64,000 bases of DNA, taken from contig NZ_SEMC01000003.1 in NCBI RefSeq assembly GCF_004153195.1, positions 62,001 through 126,000 on the forward strand, given 5' to 3'. The position numbers and the translations under genes are program-made. This document shows positions 9,984 to 17,266 of the stretch, piece after piece. Positions within the stretch are counted from its first letter, which is position 1, and the number at the start of each line of letters is the position of its first letter. Under the pieces are notes generated by a model, which saw only the letters and a program-made list of their open reading frames with translations, searched no databases and was not told the DNA's origin. Origin of the DNA: Sporolactobacillus sp. THM19-2 (lineage in GTDB: Bacteria; Bacillota; Bacilli; Bacillales; Sporolactobacillaceae).

Positions 9984-9998
9984 TTGGAAACGGATACT
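9984..9998. promoter_or_regulatory. Candidate CcpA cre site
   Basis: TTGGAAACGGATACT matches the degenerate cre consensus WTGNAANCGNWNNCW at every defined position. It lies about 115 bases ahead of the aquaporin-type gene and about 180 bases ahead of the divergent araC gene. If functional it would link the channel to carbon catabolite control. One degenerate match in a 300-base region can arise by chance. Confidence 0.4.
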
Positions 9999-10111
9999 CT
10001 GAAAACTGGATAACAATCTCCTGTAAATCGGAAAAGACAGCCTGTTTTTCTCCCGATATACTCATTCAGGTATAAAAAACAGAAATGATGATTCAGGGGG
10101 AAATGTTGAAC

Positions 10112-10822
10112 ATGCATCAATTAGTCGCGGAATTTCTCGGTACAGCGCTGATGATTGTCTTCGGTGTCGGCGTCCATTGCTGCGAAGTCCTCAACACGTC
10201 GAAATACCAGGGGTCCGGACATCTTTTTGCGATCACAACCTGGGGATTCGGGATCACCATATCCTTATTTATTTTCGGGGAGGTCTGCATTAACCCGGCG
10301 ATGGTTCTCGCGCAGGCCATCCTCGGCAACATTACGTGGGCCCAGGTAATTCCGCTGAGCATCGCTGAAGTCCTTGGCGGTATTTTCGGTTCTATTGTGG
10401 TCTATATTGCTTATGCTGATCAGTTCAAAGCATCTGTCACTATTGATCGAGTGAAAATCAGAAATATCTTTTCAACAAACCCCAATGTACGCAATCTGCC
10501 TCGTAATTTCTTTGTCGAATTTATTGATACGTTCATATTTATTACAGCCATTCTTGCCATCTCCGGAGTCAAAACACCCGGGGTGGTTCCCATTGCGGTC
10601 GGACTGCTTGTCTGGGCCATCGGTATGGGTATGGGCGGACCGACGGGCTTCGCCATGAATCTGGCCCGTGACATGGGACCGCGAATCGCTCATGCTATCC
10701 TGCCGATCCCCGGCGGTAAAGCAGACAATGACTGGCAATACGGCATCATTGTACCAGGTATCGCCCCATTTCTTGGAGCGGCCGCTGCGGCTCTGTTTGC
10801 CAGAGGATTCCTTGGCTTATGA
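10112..10822 (+). CDS. MIP-family channel (aquaglyceroporin type)
   Basis: A roughly 236-residue membrane channel of the major intrinsic protein family, which passes water, glycerol or small neutral acids. The first half carries the canonical NPA box (CINPAMVLAQA). The second box reads NLARD where the family normally has NPARD. The Asp after the Arg, usual in glycerol facilitators (NPARD), is kept. Upstream ATG codons exist (10085, 10088, 10103), but the GGGGGA site at 10097 best serves the ATG at 10112, giving MHQLVAEFLG. In lactic bacteria such channels move glycerol, water or lactic acid, and the substrate here is open. A strong terminator follows. Confidence 0.85.
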   Translation: MHQLVAEFLGTALMIVFGVGVHCCEVLNTSKYQGSGHLFAITTWGFGITISLFIFGEVCINPAMVLAQAILGNITWAQVIPLSIAEVLGGIFGSIVVYIAYADQFKASVTIDRVKIRNIFSTNPNVRNLPRNFFVEFIDTFIFITAILAISGVKTPGVVPIAVGLLVWAIGMGMGGPTGFAMNLARDMGPRIAHAILPIPGGKADNDWQYGIIVPGIAPFLGAAAAALFARGFLGL

Positions 10823-10841
10823 TTTCACCCGTACAGAATGA

Positions 10842-10880
10842 ACCGACAGGTCAGAAAGTCTCTGACCTGTCGGTTTTCAT
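10842..10880 (+). terminator. Terminator after the MIP channel gene
   Basis: A 13-base stem (CCGACAGGTCAGA with its complement) with a very short loop, followed by TTTTCATTTT. It separates the channel gene from convergent rpsN. Confidence 0.85.
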
Positions 10881-10892
10881 TTTACCCGGGAA

Positions 10893-11162
10893 TTACCAGC
10901 TGGATTTCCTGACACCCGGGATCTGACCCTTATGTGCGTATTCACGAAAAGCAATTCGAGACATATGGAATTTTCTCAGATAGCCGCGTGGCCTTCCAGT
11001 CAATTCACAGCGATTGTGCAAACGCGTCGGTGATGAATCACGGGGTAATTTGCGAATGGCTTCATAATTTCCCGCTTTCTTCAATTCCCTTCTCCGTTTT
11101 GCATACTTCGCAACGATCGCTTCCCGTTTTTTCTCCATGACGACTTTTGACTTTTTAGCCAT
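10893..11162 (-). CDS. rpsN: 30S ribosomal protein S14, zinc-free type
   Basis: An 89-residue S14 protein. It contains the S14 signature [18 protein letters not shown] near residues 57-75, but lacks the two CxxC pairs of the zinc-binding S14 usually encoded inside the spc ribosomal operon. Such C-minus S14 copies stand alone on the chromosome and in Bacillus are induced under zinc starvation through Zur. No clear Zur box could be found upstream by eye, so that regulation is not supported here. It follows dedA on the same strand, after a terminator-like hairpin. Confidence 0.93.
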   Translation of the reverse strand: MAKKSKVVMEKKREAIVAKYAKRRRELKKAGNYEAIRKLPRDSSPTRLHNRCELTGRPRGYLRKFHMSRIAFREYAHKGQIPGVRKSSW

Positions 11163-11243
11163 ACAAAAGATCTCCTTGTATTAGACTCATCCCTTCTATT
11201 ATTTCACTCATGTTTCATCAGTGCAAATTTCATGATCATAACT

Positions 11244-11281
11244 AAAAAAGCAGGCACCCGCCACAGGAACCCTGCCTTTTT
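11244..11281 (-). terminator. Terminator after dedA-type gene
   Basis: GCAGG/CCTGC inverted repeat flanked by A and T runs on both sides, placed directly after the dedA-type stop codon. It could work in either direction. Confidence 0.6.
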
Positions 11282-11284
11282 CAA

Positions 11285-11944
11285 TCAGTTTTCGGTTTTG
11301 TTACGGAACGTATTGCTCACCCAGACCAGCAGAATGGGTATCACAGAAATGAAAATAATCAGCAGCATGATAATGGAGAAATGTTCACTGATAAATGGAA
11401 TCCGTCCGAAGAAGTACCCGGCAAGAAGTCCGACCAGTGTCCATACCGTTCCGCCCAGAACATTGTAGAAGAAGAAAAACGGGTAATGCATCCGGCTGCC
11501 GCCGGCAATGAAAGGGATGAATGTTCGGATAAACGGAATAAACCGGCCCAGAAAAACAGCAAATCCGCCATATTTATTAAAAAACTGTCTTGCCTTTTCC
11601 ATCTTTTCTTCATTAATCAACCGATGAAAAAGATGATGTCGTTCCAGTGCCTGCCCCAGTTCACGTCCGATCCAGTAGTTGACTGTATCGCCCAGGACCG
11701 CAGCAACAATAATCAGAACGATCAGTAAGAACAGATTCAGACCGGAACTGCTGTTGGCTGCAATCGCCCCCGCGGCAAACAGCAGTGAATCACCGGGGAG
11801 GAACGGGCAAATGACGAGACCGGTTTCAATGAAAATTACGACGAAAAGTATGCCGTAAGTCCAGACTCCATACTGACTTACGATCTGAAGTAAAAACTGA
11901 TCAATGTGAAGAAATACATCGATCACCCAGGATACAGCATCCAT
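11285..11944 (-). CDS. DedA-family membrane protein (VTT domain)
   Basis: A 219-residue integral membrane protein of the DedA/VTT family. It shows the family core FxPGDSLLFAAGAIAA near 48-63, the GDxxNYWIGRxLG segment near 85, and the FLGRFIPFIRTFIPFIAGGSRM motif near 132-153 with its two conserved arginines. DedA proteins act as lipid scramblases or flippases (undecaprenyl phosphate, phosphatidylethanolamine) and affect membrane potential and antibiotic tolerance. Which lipid this one moves is not readable. It has its own terminator. Confidence 0.9.
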   Translation of the reverse strand: MDAVSWVIDVFLHIDQFLLQIVSQYGVWTYGILFVVIFIETGLVICPFLPGDSLLFAAGAIAANSSSGLNLFLLIVLIIVAAVLGDTVNYWIGRELGQALERHHLFHRLINEEKMEKARQFFNKYGGFAVFLGRFIPFIRTFIPFIAGGSRMHYPFFFFYNVLGGTVWTLVGLLAGYFFGRIPFISEHFSIIMLLIIFISVIPILLVWVSNTFRNKTEN

Positions 11945-12028
11945 GCGGATATCTCCTTAAATGAAATGAAAGATCTCTTCCTATCATAACTGAAATGGAG
12001 GCATTAGAAAAGGGATTTATGTGGTGAG

Positions 12029-12587
12029 CTTTTTCGATGTTGATTTTTTTCATCACGCCAACATAAGTGGCGCAACTTTTCCGGATTGTCAAAGGTTTGC
12101 CTTCCTGACGTATTGCGATCCCTTTCAAAGTAGCCACAGGCCATCTCCCAACTTGTGAGGGCCTTCACCTCACTTTCTTTTAAATAGGATGTTTTGTCCT
12201 GAGAGCAAAAAGTAAAATAAGCGGAAATTTTCCGGTTAGGGGCAGAACGGCATTCTTTTCGGGGGGGATATAAGCGGAAACTATCCGATTATGCCAAACA
12301 AAAAGCTCTATTTTCCAGCTTTTCAAAGCAATAGGCGGAAGCTCTCCGTCTATGTTAGCTTATTTTTCATTTTATTTTCTAAATAAGCGAAAGTTTTCCG
12401 CCTATTCATCTGATCAGGCGCTTCACCTGATCCCCACAACCGATAAGAGCGGAACCCAGGTCACCTTCCCCAGTATTTTTCATATTGGGGTAAATCGTCC
12501 CTAACTTTTGACCGTACGAAAATTTGCCTTCTACTTTGGAAGAAAATAATTTCTGAACCCTTAACGACACAAGGGGTTCCCCACATC
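12029..12587 (+). repeat. Dispersed non-coding repeat, copy A (559 bp)
   Basis: Aligns end to end with the reverse complement of 60518-61072 (copy B). Shared exact blocks include TTTTGTCCTGAGAGCAAAAAG, CCGGTTAGGGGCAGAACGG and GACACAAGGGGTTCCCCACATC, with diverged sequence between. Both copies hold several short hairpins of the form AAGCGGAAnnnTTCCGCTT (in this copy near 12218, 12269, 12334 and 12386). The arms differ between copies but mostly still pair. Frames are broken throughout, so it does not encode a protein. No terminal inverted repeats or target-site duplications are evident. It fills the gap between the dedA-type gene and glutaredoxin. Confidence 0.88.
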
Positions 12588-12640
12588 GCAATGAGCTCGT
12601 GATCCTCGTGATCCTATCGTTAAATCCTGAAAAAAAGCTA

Positions 12641-12668
12641 AAAAAAAGACGGATGCTTATCCGCCCGT
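12641..12668 (-). terminator. Terminator after glutaredoxin gene
   Basis: Minus strand: GCGGAT, loop AAGC, ATCCGT, then eight T, starting 15 bases after the stop codon. Confidence 0.7.
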
Positions 12669-12682
12669 ACCTGTTACTCCGC

Positions 12683-12955
12683 TCACTCACCAAACGCCTT
12701 TTTCATAAAGGCGGTAATGGTTTCAGGCTTAGAATCGCTCAGAACATCGCCTGTTTTTTTATCAATGAACGTCGGAACAGTTAGAAAATGATACTTTTCT
12801 CTCAGATCAGAGAAACGCTTTTCATCATCTTCCCGTACAAAAAATTCTATCCGATCATTATATTTGCCTTCGAGTCCTTTATTCAGTACAACCTTTGCCC
12901 GCTCACAGTATGGGCAGACCCTTTTCGTAATCATCAGTACCTTTTTATCAGACAA
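12683..12955 (-). CDS. Glutaredoxin-family thiol protein
   Basis: A 90-residue thioredoxin-fold protein with the glutaredoxin active site CPYC at residues 15-18 and a cis-Pro loop TVPTF near 60. The size fits a single-domain glutaredoxin (YruB/NrdH-like). It would reduce disulfides or deliver electrons to a reductase. In Bacillota lacking glutathione the partner is usually bacillithiol or thioredoxin reductase, which is family knowledge only. There is no operon partner: the dispersed repeat lies downstream and a promoterless 60-base gap upstream. Confidence 0.85.
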   Translation of the reverse strand: MSDKKVLMITKRVCPYCERAKVVLNKGLEGKYNDRIEFFVREDDEKRFSDLREKYHFLTVPTFIDKKTGDVLSDSKPETITAFMKKAFGE

Positions 12956-13034
12956 CTGAAACAGCTCCTTTCATCTTACATAGCGTATTTTATCAGAATC
13001 GAATAGACCTGTCCTCATTTCTGCCTGAGTCTGT

Positions 13035-13063
13035 TTGACAGAACGGACCATTGAGTGTAAAAT
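13035..13063 (+). promoter_or_regulatory. Sigma-A promoter of the ECF S-component gene
   Basis: TTGACA, 17-base spacer, TAAAAT, about 80 bases before the start codon. No known riboswitch fold was recognised in the leader. Confidence 0.75.
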
Positions 13064-13143
13064 AAGCGCAATTCTTATCCATTATCCCTTGTATATTTAT
13101 AGGAATTATTACTTATTTTACTTTTTTTGAGGAGGACATCATT

Positions 13144-13719
13144 ATGAGTCGGACAAAAAACGGTTTTGGCGTAAGTGACATCGTGCTTGTTGCACTGTTC
13201 GCCGCAATCACCTATCTGGGTATTTCCCTGTTTCGCATCCCGCTCCCGGCTGCGATAGGCGCTCCGTTCATTCATTTCGGTAATTCACTGGTCGTTCTTT
13301 CCGCACTGCTTTTAGGCGGTACACGCGGAGGCATTGCCGGCGCAATCGGTTTGGGTCTGTTTGATCTTCTGAACGGATACGCTTCAACGTCACCGGTTAC
13401 AGCACTCATGGCGCTGATTATTGCAGCAATTGTAACCGGGGCTTTTCGCCTTTTCGGACGTCGCGATACCGTGCTTCATATCCTCTTTGTGGCGATTATT
13501 GCCGGGGCATCGAAAATCATTCTGGAATTTATTTATCATGTTATTCTTGCCCTGTTATCAGGAAGTGCATTCGGACCCGCAGTGATTGCTTCAATCACGA
13601 GCCAACTGGCTACTTCCATCAATGCGGTCTCGACTGTCATTATTGTCACCATCCTTTACTTCCCGCTGAAAAAGGGACTCGAAATTTTCGATTCAAATAA
13701 AGGGGTTTCCAAAGTCTGA
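13144..13719 (+). CDS. ECF transporter S component
   Basis: A 191-residue membrane protein with five to six hydrophobic helices, the substrate-binding subunit of an energy-coupling-factor vitamin or micronutrient importer. The segment FIHFGNSLVVLSALLLGG near 40-57 and the Gly-rich GGIAGAIGLGLFDLL after it are typical of the ECF S-component superfamily. The substrate cannot be assigned: no riboswitch is visible and no biosynthetic gene is adjacent. The ATPases and EcfT encoded just downstream provide the energising module. A weak terminator and a long hairpin separate it from ecfA1, so the S component may be expressed at a different level. Confidence 0.85.
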   Translation: MSRTKNGFGVSDIVLVALFAAITYLGISLFRIPLPAAIGAPFIHFGNSLVVLSALLLGGTRGGIAGAIGLGLFDLLNGYASTSPVTALMALIIAAIVTGAFRLFGRRDTVLHILFVAIIAGASKIILEFIYHVILALLSGSAFGPAVIASITSQLATSINAVSTVIIVTILYFPLKKGLEIFDSNKGVSKV

Positions 13720-13734
13720 GGGAATTTGTATGAT

Positions 13735-13768
13735 AAGTTCGGGCAATGAACATCTGTCCGGACTTTTT
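13735..13768 (+). terminator. Terminator after ECF S component
   Basis: An 8-base stem AAGTTCGG/CCGGACTT (one G-T pair) followed by TTTTT. Read-through may still feed ecfA1. Confidence 0.55.
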
Positions 13769-13840
13769 CATTTATAATGGATAAACAAACAGCCCGGGTG
13801 GGGAATCACTGTCCGCAGCAGCCCGATGGGTTCAACGAAC

Positions 13841-13873
13841 AATCAGTGGGGTTGAAGGACTTCCCCACTGATT
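13841..13873 (+). promoter_or_regulatory. Perfect 11-bp hairpin in the ecfA1 leader
   Basis: AATCAGTGGGG at 13841-13851 pairs exactly with CCCCACTGATT at 13863-13873 across an 11-base loop. No T-run follows, so it is not a standard terminator. It sits 36 bases before the ecfA1 start and could be an mRNA processing or regulatory structure. Confidence 0.6.
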
Positions 13874-13908
13874 GGCGGTTCACTTTTTCAGGAAATGGGA
13901 GGCATACC

Positions 13909-14769
13909 ATGGGACACCTGATCGAGGTCAGAAATTTACATTTTCAATATCTGCACCACCACAACGGCAGGCCGTGGATTCTGAATGGAATCAGCCTTGA
14001 TGTGGCGGCCGGTGAATTCGTGGCCGTTCTTGGTCCGAACGGATGCGGGAAATCCACTCTGGCCAGGCATCTGAACGGACTCCTGCAGCCCTCCTCGGGA
14101 GAAGTTCTCATCGACGGCATGGATACAAGGGATGAGGAGAAGAAACAGGCCATCAGGCAGACCGTGGGTTTAATTTTTCAGAACCCGGACAATCAGATCA
14201 TCTCGACTATCGTTGAAGAAGATGTCGCATTTGCTCCTGAAAATCTTGGTATGGAGCGCTCAGAAATCCGCAGACGCGTGGATGAAGCCCTCAAGGCGAC
14301 AGGTATGTTCGATTATCGTCTGCACACCCCCTTTAAGCTCTCGGGAGGTCAGAAACAGCGTATTGCGATAGCCGGCATCCTGGCCATGCGTCCAAAATGT
14401 ATTGTCCTGGATGAACCAACATCGATGCTGGATCCCAAAGGGCGCCGGGATGTCATGAATACCATCAGAAGGCTCAACCGCGACTACGGGATCACGATCA
14501 TACTGATCACGCACAATATGGAAGAAGCAGCTCTTGCGGATCGACTGATCCTGCTTGATGCGGGCAAGGTTTATCGTGAGGGGAAACCGCAGGAAATCCT
14601 GACACAGCCTGAGCAGCTCCGGCATGTGAAGCTTGATGTTCCCCAGATCGTGGAACTGTGCAGTCATTTACGCCGCCACGGCATCTCCATACCTGAAAAA
14701 ATAACAAGTGTCGATGAATGCGCGACATCACTGATCGCCAGTCTGGAGGAAAGTCATGCCGATCATTGA
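13909..14769 (+). CDS. ecfA1: ECF transporter ATPase EcfA1
   Basis: A 286-residue ABC ATPase: Walker A GPNGCGKST near residue 42, Q-loop in FQNPDNQ, signature LSGGQKQRIAIAG, Walker B CIVLDEPTSMLD, and switch His in ITHNMEEA. Together with EcfA2 it powers the ECF vitamin importer. The open frame extends upstream to 13777, but GGGAGG at 13897 places the start at 13909 (MGHLIEVRNL), and the upstream part would cover the leader hairpin. Its last 14 bases overlap ecfA2, so the two are translationally coupled. Confidence 0.93.
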   Translation: MGHLIEVRNLHFQYLHHHNGRPWILNGISLDVAAGEFVAVLGPNGCGKSTLARHLNGLLQPSSGEVLIDGMDTRDEEKKQAIRQTVGLIFQNPDNQIISTIVEEDVAFAPENLGMERSEIRRRVDEALKATGMFDYRLHTPFKLSGGQKQRIAIAGILAMRPKCIVLDEPTSMLDPKGRRDVMNTIRRLNRDYGITIILITHNMEEAALADRLILLDAGKVYREGKPQEILTQPEQLRHVKLDVPQIVELCSHLRRHGISIPEKITSVDECATSLIASLEESHADH

Positions 14770-15619
14770 ACTCAGGAATGTCTCCTATCGATATGGATCC
14801 GGCACGCCTTTTGAAAAACAGGCACTGTCGGATATTTCCCTGTCGGTTTCTGCCGGCGCATACATAGGTATCATCGGCCACACAGGCTCTGGAAAATCAA
14901 CCTTGATCAAACAGATGAACGGACTTTTACGTCCGGAGAGCGGACAGGTACGGGTAGACGGCGAAGATATCTGGCGTACCCCTCATCAAATCCGCTCTGT
15001 CCGGTTCCGTATCGGCCTTGTTTTCCAATATCCGGAAACACAGATCTTTGAGGACACCGTCCAGAAAGAGATCATGTACGGTCCGAAAAACATGGGTCTC
15101 AGCGATCGGGAAACGCAAAGCCGAGTGCTGAATGCCCTGAACTTTGTCGGCCTGGATGCCTCTTATCTTGAACGAAATCCGTTCCGGTTATCCGGTGGTG
15201 AAATGCGGCGAATCGCCATTGCCGGTGTGATCGCCATGCGCCCGCAGGTTCTTATTCTGGATGAACCGACGGCCGGGCTTGATCCTGCAGGAAGGAAAGA
15301 AATTCTGGATCGCCTTGAGTCCTACAGGAAGCAAACCGGAAGTGCCGTCATTCTGGTCTCGCACAGTATGGAAGATATCGCTGAACGCGTAGATCAAGTC
15401 ATCGTTATCGATCAGGGAAGTCTGGTCATGTCCGGCGCGCCAGCTGTTATTTTTTCACAGGCTGATCGCCTCGAATCACTGGGACTGGATATTCCCCCGG
15501 TAACAAAACTCCTGCATCTCTTGAATCAAGCCGGTTATCCTGTGAATACGGCAGCATTGACCGTCAGTCAGGCGGAAGCTGAAATTCTTAAGCTGTTCAG
15601 AGGGAGTGACAGCCTGTGA
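14756..15619 (+). CDS. ecfA2: ECF transporter ATPase EcfA2
   Basis: The second ABC ATPase of the ECF module, 287 residues: Walker A GHTGSGKST near 41, FQYPETQIF Q-loop, LSGGEMRRIAIAG signature (GEM where EcfA1 has GQK), VLILDEPTAGLDP Walker B, and SHSMEDIA switch His. It overlaps ecfA1 at the 5' end and ecfT by four bases at the 3' end, in the canonical A1-A2-T order. In Bacillus this trio usually sits beside ribosomal-protein genes; here it follows an S component instead. Whether a second set exists elsewhere cannot be judged from the window. Confidence 0.93.
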   Translation: MPIIELRNVSYRYGSGTPFEKQALSDISLSVSAGAYIGIIGHTGSGKSTLIKQMNGLLRPESGQVRVDGEDIWRTPHQIRSVRFRIGLVFQYPETQIFEDTVQKEIMYGPKNMGLSDRETQSRVLNALNFVGLDASYLERNPFRLSGGEMRRIAIAGVIAMRPQVLILDEPTAGLDPAGRKEILDRLESYRKQTGSAVILVSHSMEDIAERVDQVIVIDQGSLVMSGAPAVIFSQADRLESLGLDIPPVTKLLHLLNQAGYPVNTAALTVSQAEAEILKLFRGSDSL

Positions 15620-16413
15620 CGCGTGACATCACTGCAGGGCAGTATATTCCGGGTCATTCACTGATGCACCGCCTGGATCCCAGAGTGAAAATAACCCTGA
15701 CCTTTCTTTTCATTATTATGGTCTTCATTTCGCGAAGCCCGGCAAGCCTGGGTTTCATGGTCACTGTTCTTGCCGTCCTGATCGGCCTCTCAGGCGTATC
15801 GATCAGGCAGGTTTTCACAGGCATCCGTCCATTGATTCCTGTCATCATTTTTACAGCACTGATGAACCTGTTTTATGTCAGGGGCGAACCGCTTTTATCT
15901 TTTTATTTTATACACATTTCACGTGAGGGGCTGTTTGTCGGCCTGTCGCTCATGATCCGGCTGACCGCCATGATTGCCGGCAGTTCACTGATCACCTATA
16001 CCACTTCGCTGAATGCCCTGGCAGCGGGCCTGGAGCAAATGCTGCGTCCTTTAAGGAAACTGCATCTCAGAGTCGATGATCTGGCTATGATCGTCACGCT
16101 TTCGCTGCGCTTTATTCCGACACTGGCTGATGAAATCGAACGGATTACCGATGCGCAGAAAGCCCGGGGTGCCGAAATCGGAAGCGGCCACCTTATCCAC
16201 CGGATTCAATCGTATGCTCCGATCATCCTGCCGCTGTTTATGTCTTCCTTCCGCCGCGCTTTCGAGCTGACCAATGCCATCGAGAGCAGATGCTATCACG
16301 GAGGCAGTCAGCGGACGCGTCTGACCGTTCTGAAGCTGAACAGAAACGACATTCTGGCATTGATCCTGTTTCTCATCGCCTTCTGCGCCGGCCTTTTTTT
16401 AAACCTGGTCTGA
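15616..16413 (+). CDS. ecfT: ECF transporter membrane component EcfT
   Basis: A 265-residue membrane coupling protein that joins the two ATPases to the S component. Several helices span residues 25-130 and 240-262. The cytoplasmic coupling helices carry the family Ala-Arg-Gly motifs, DAQKARGAE near 178 and a less canonical IESRCYHGG near 222. The start is a GTG overlapping the ecfA2 stop. It is the last gene of the cluster, and a 90-base gap separates it from the CBS protein. Confidence 0.92.
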   Translation: MTRDITAGQYIPGHSLMHRLDPRVKITLTFLFIIMVFISRSPASLGFMVTVLAVLIGLSGVSIRQVFTGIRPLIPVIIFTALMNLFYVRGEPLLSFYFIHISREGLFVGLSLMIRLTAMIAGSSLITYTTSLNALAAGLEQMLRPLRKLHLRVDDLAMIVTLSLRFIPTLADEIERITDAQKARGAEIGSGHLIHRIQSYAPIILPLFMSSFRRAFELTNAIESRCYHGGSQRTRLTVLKLNRNDILALILFLIAFCAGLFLNLV

Positions 16414-16504
16414 AGATCCGGGGAAGCTCTATAGCAAAAAATCCCTCTTTTTCGCAGTCATGTATTCCCGTTATTAGGGCAAATTATTTAGCGAAAGGGG
16501 ATTG

Positions 16505-16939
16505 ATGAGATTGACACACACACTGAAGGATATTATGTCTCATGACGTCATCTGCTGTCGACCGGGTCAGACACTGAAAGAAGCTGCTGAACTGATGAGC
16601 CATCACCATATCGGTTCGATTCCGGTTGTCGATAACGATCACACTCTTTTGGGAGTGATTACAGACCGCGATATGACGCTTCGCTCCACAGCACGTGGAA
16701 AAGATGGCGATCAGGTCCATGTGGAAAAGTGCATGACGCGTGATCATCTGATTTCAGGAACACCTGATATGGATATCCACGAGGCATCGCGCCTGATGTC
16801 TGAGCATCAGATTCGCCGGCTTCCTGTGGTCGATCAGGGAAAATTGATTGGTTATGTCGCACTTGGCGATCTGGCTGACAGGGATCACTACCGGGATGAA
16901 GCCGAAGCTGCCCTTTCCGGTATTTCATCTTCCCGTTAA
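16505..16939 (+). CDS. Tandem CBS-domain protein
   Basis: About 144 residues made almost entirely of two CBS motifs (residues about 8-65 and 72-130), each with the GxIPVVD or RRLPVVD strand and the ITDRD or ALGDLAD end. Stand-alone CBS pairs bind adenine nucleotides and act as energy sensors; the Bacillus relatives YhcV and YkuL fit in size. The ribosome site AAAGGGG ends at 16500, favouring ATG 16505 over TTG 16502. The last residues SSR are followed directly by a strong terminator. The partner protein is unknown. Confidence 0.88.
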   Translation: MRLTHTLKDIMSHDVICCRPGQTLKEAAELMSHHHIGSIPVVDNDHTLLGVITDRDMTLRSTARGKDGDQVHVEKCMTRDHLISGTPDMDIHEASRLMSEHQIRRLPVVDQGKLIGYVALGDLADRDHYRDEAEAALSGISSSR

Positions 16940-16956
16940 CCGGTCACCATGAAAAA

Positions 16957-16983
16957 GAAGGAGGAAATCCTCCTTCTTTTTTG
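16957..16983 (+). terminator. Terminator after CBS gene
   Basis: GAAGGAGG, loop AAAT, CCTCCTTC, then TTTTTT. Confidence 0.88.
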
Positions 16984-17028
16984 CTTTTGTCCCTACGACT
17001 TTTGCCCATGCCGGAGCGGGCCCTCTTT

Positions 17029-17036
17029 CATACAAT
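17029..17036 (+). promoter_or_regulatory. Sporulation sigma -10 element (SigE/SigK-like)
   Basis: CATACAAT, an exact match to the mother-cell sigma-E -10 hexamer and its extension, 31 bases before the yjcZ-type start. The -35 region is not convincing, so the assignment rests on the -10 match and the sporulation gene it precedes. Confidence 0.45.
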
Positions 17037-17067
17037 GGACTATCTGATGGATGAGGAGGTGTTCTGT

Positions 17068-17178
17068 GTGGGAGCTCCTTATGATAATGTCGGAGGTATT
17101 GGACACGGCAATGGTTTTGCGCTGCTCGTTGTTCTCTTCATTCTGCTGATTATCGTCGGCACCGCATTCTGCTATTAA
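17068..17178 (+). CDS. YjcZ-family sporulation mini-protein
   Basis: The GTG at 17068 follows GAGGAGGT with 7-base spacing and encodes 36 residues: a short Gly-rich head (VGAPYDNVGGIGHGNGF) and one hydrophobic segment ending IIVGTAFCY. This is the pattern of YjcZ/tiny transmembrane proteins seen only in endospore formers and often annotated as sporulation proteins. The open frame continues upstream to 16981, but that part would run through the CBS terminator and has no ribosome site. The molecular role of the family is unknown. Confidence 0.85.
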   Translation: MGAPYDNVGGIGHGNGFALLVVLFILLIIVGTAFCY

Positions 17179-17229
17179 TCAGTCTGCGAAAATAATCTGA
17201 CGGATTCTTCCGTCAATAAATACGAAATC

Positions 17230-17262
17230 GAAGCATCCGAACCTGCGCCGGATGCTTCTCCT
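17230..17262. terminator. Bidirectional terminator between yjcZ-type gene and pip
   Basis: GAAGCATCCG and CGGATGCTTC form a perfect 10-base stem with a 9-base loop. CTCTTTT follows on the plus strand and GATTTCGTATTT on the minus strand. Confidence 0.65.
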
Positions 17263-17266
17263 CTTT

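Noticed and set aside
11163-11240. Zur box before the zinc-free rpsN
   Set aside because: Expected from Bacillus, but no TCGTAATnATTACGA-like inverted repeat could be found.
13777-13908. N-terminal extension of EcfA1 by 44 residues
   Set aside because: It lies over the leader hairpin, has no ribosome site at its first ATG, and the family N-terminus starts at MGHLIEVRNL.
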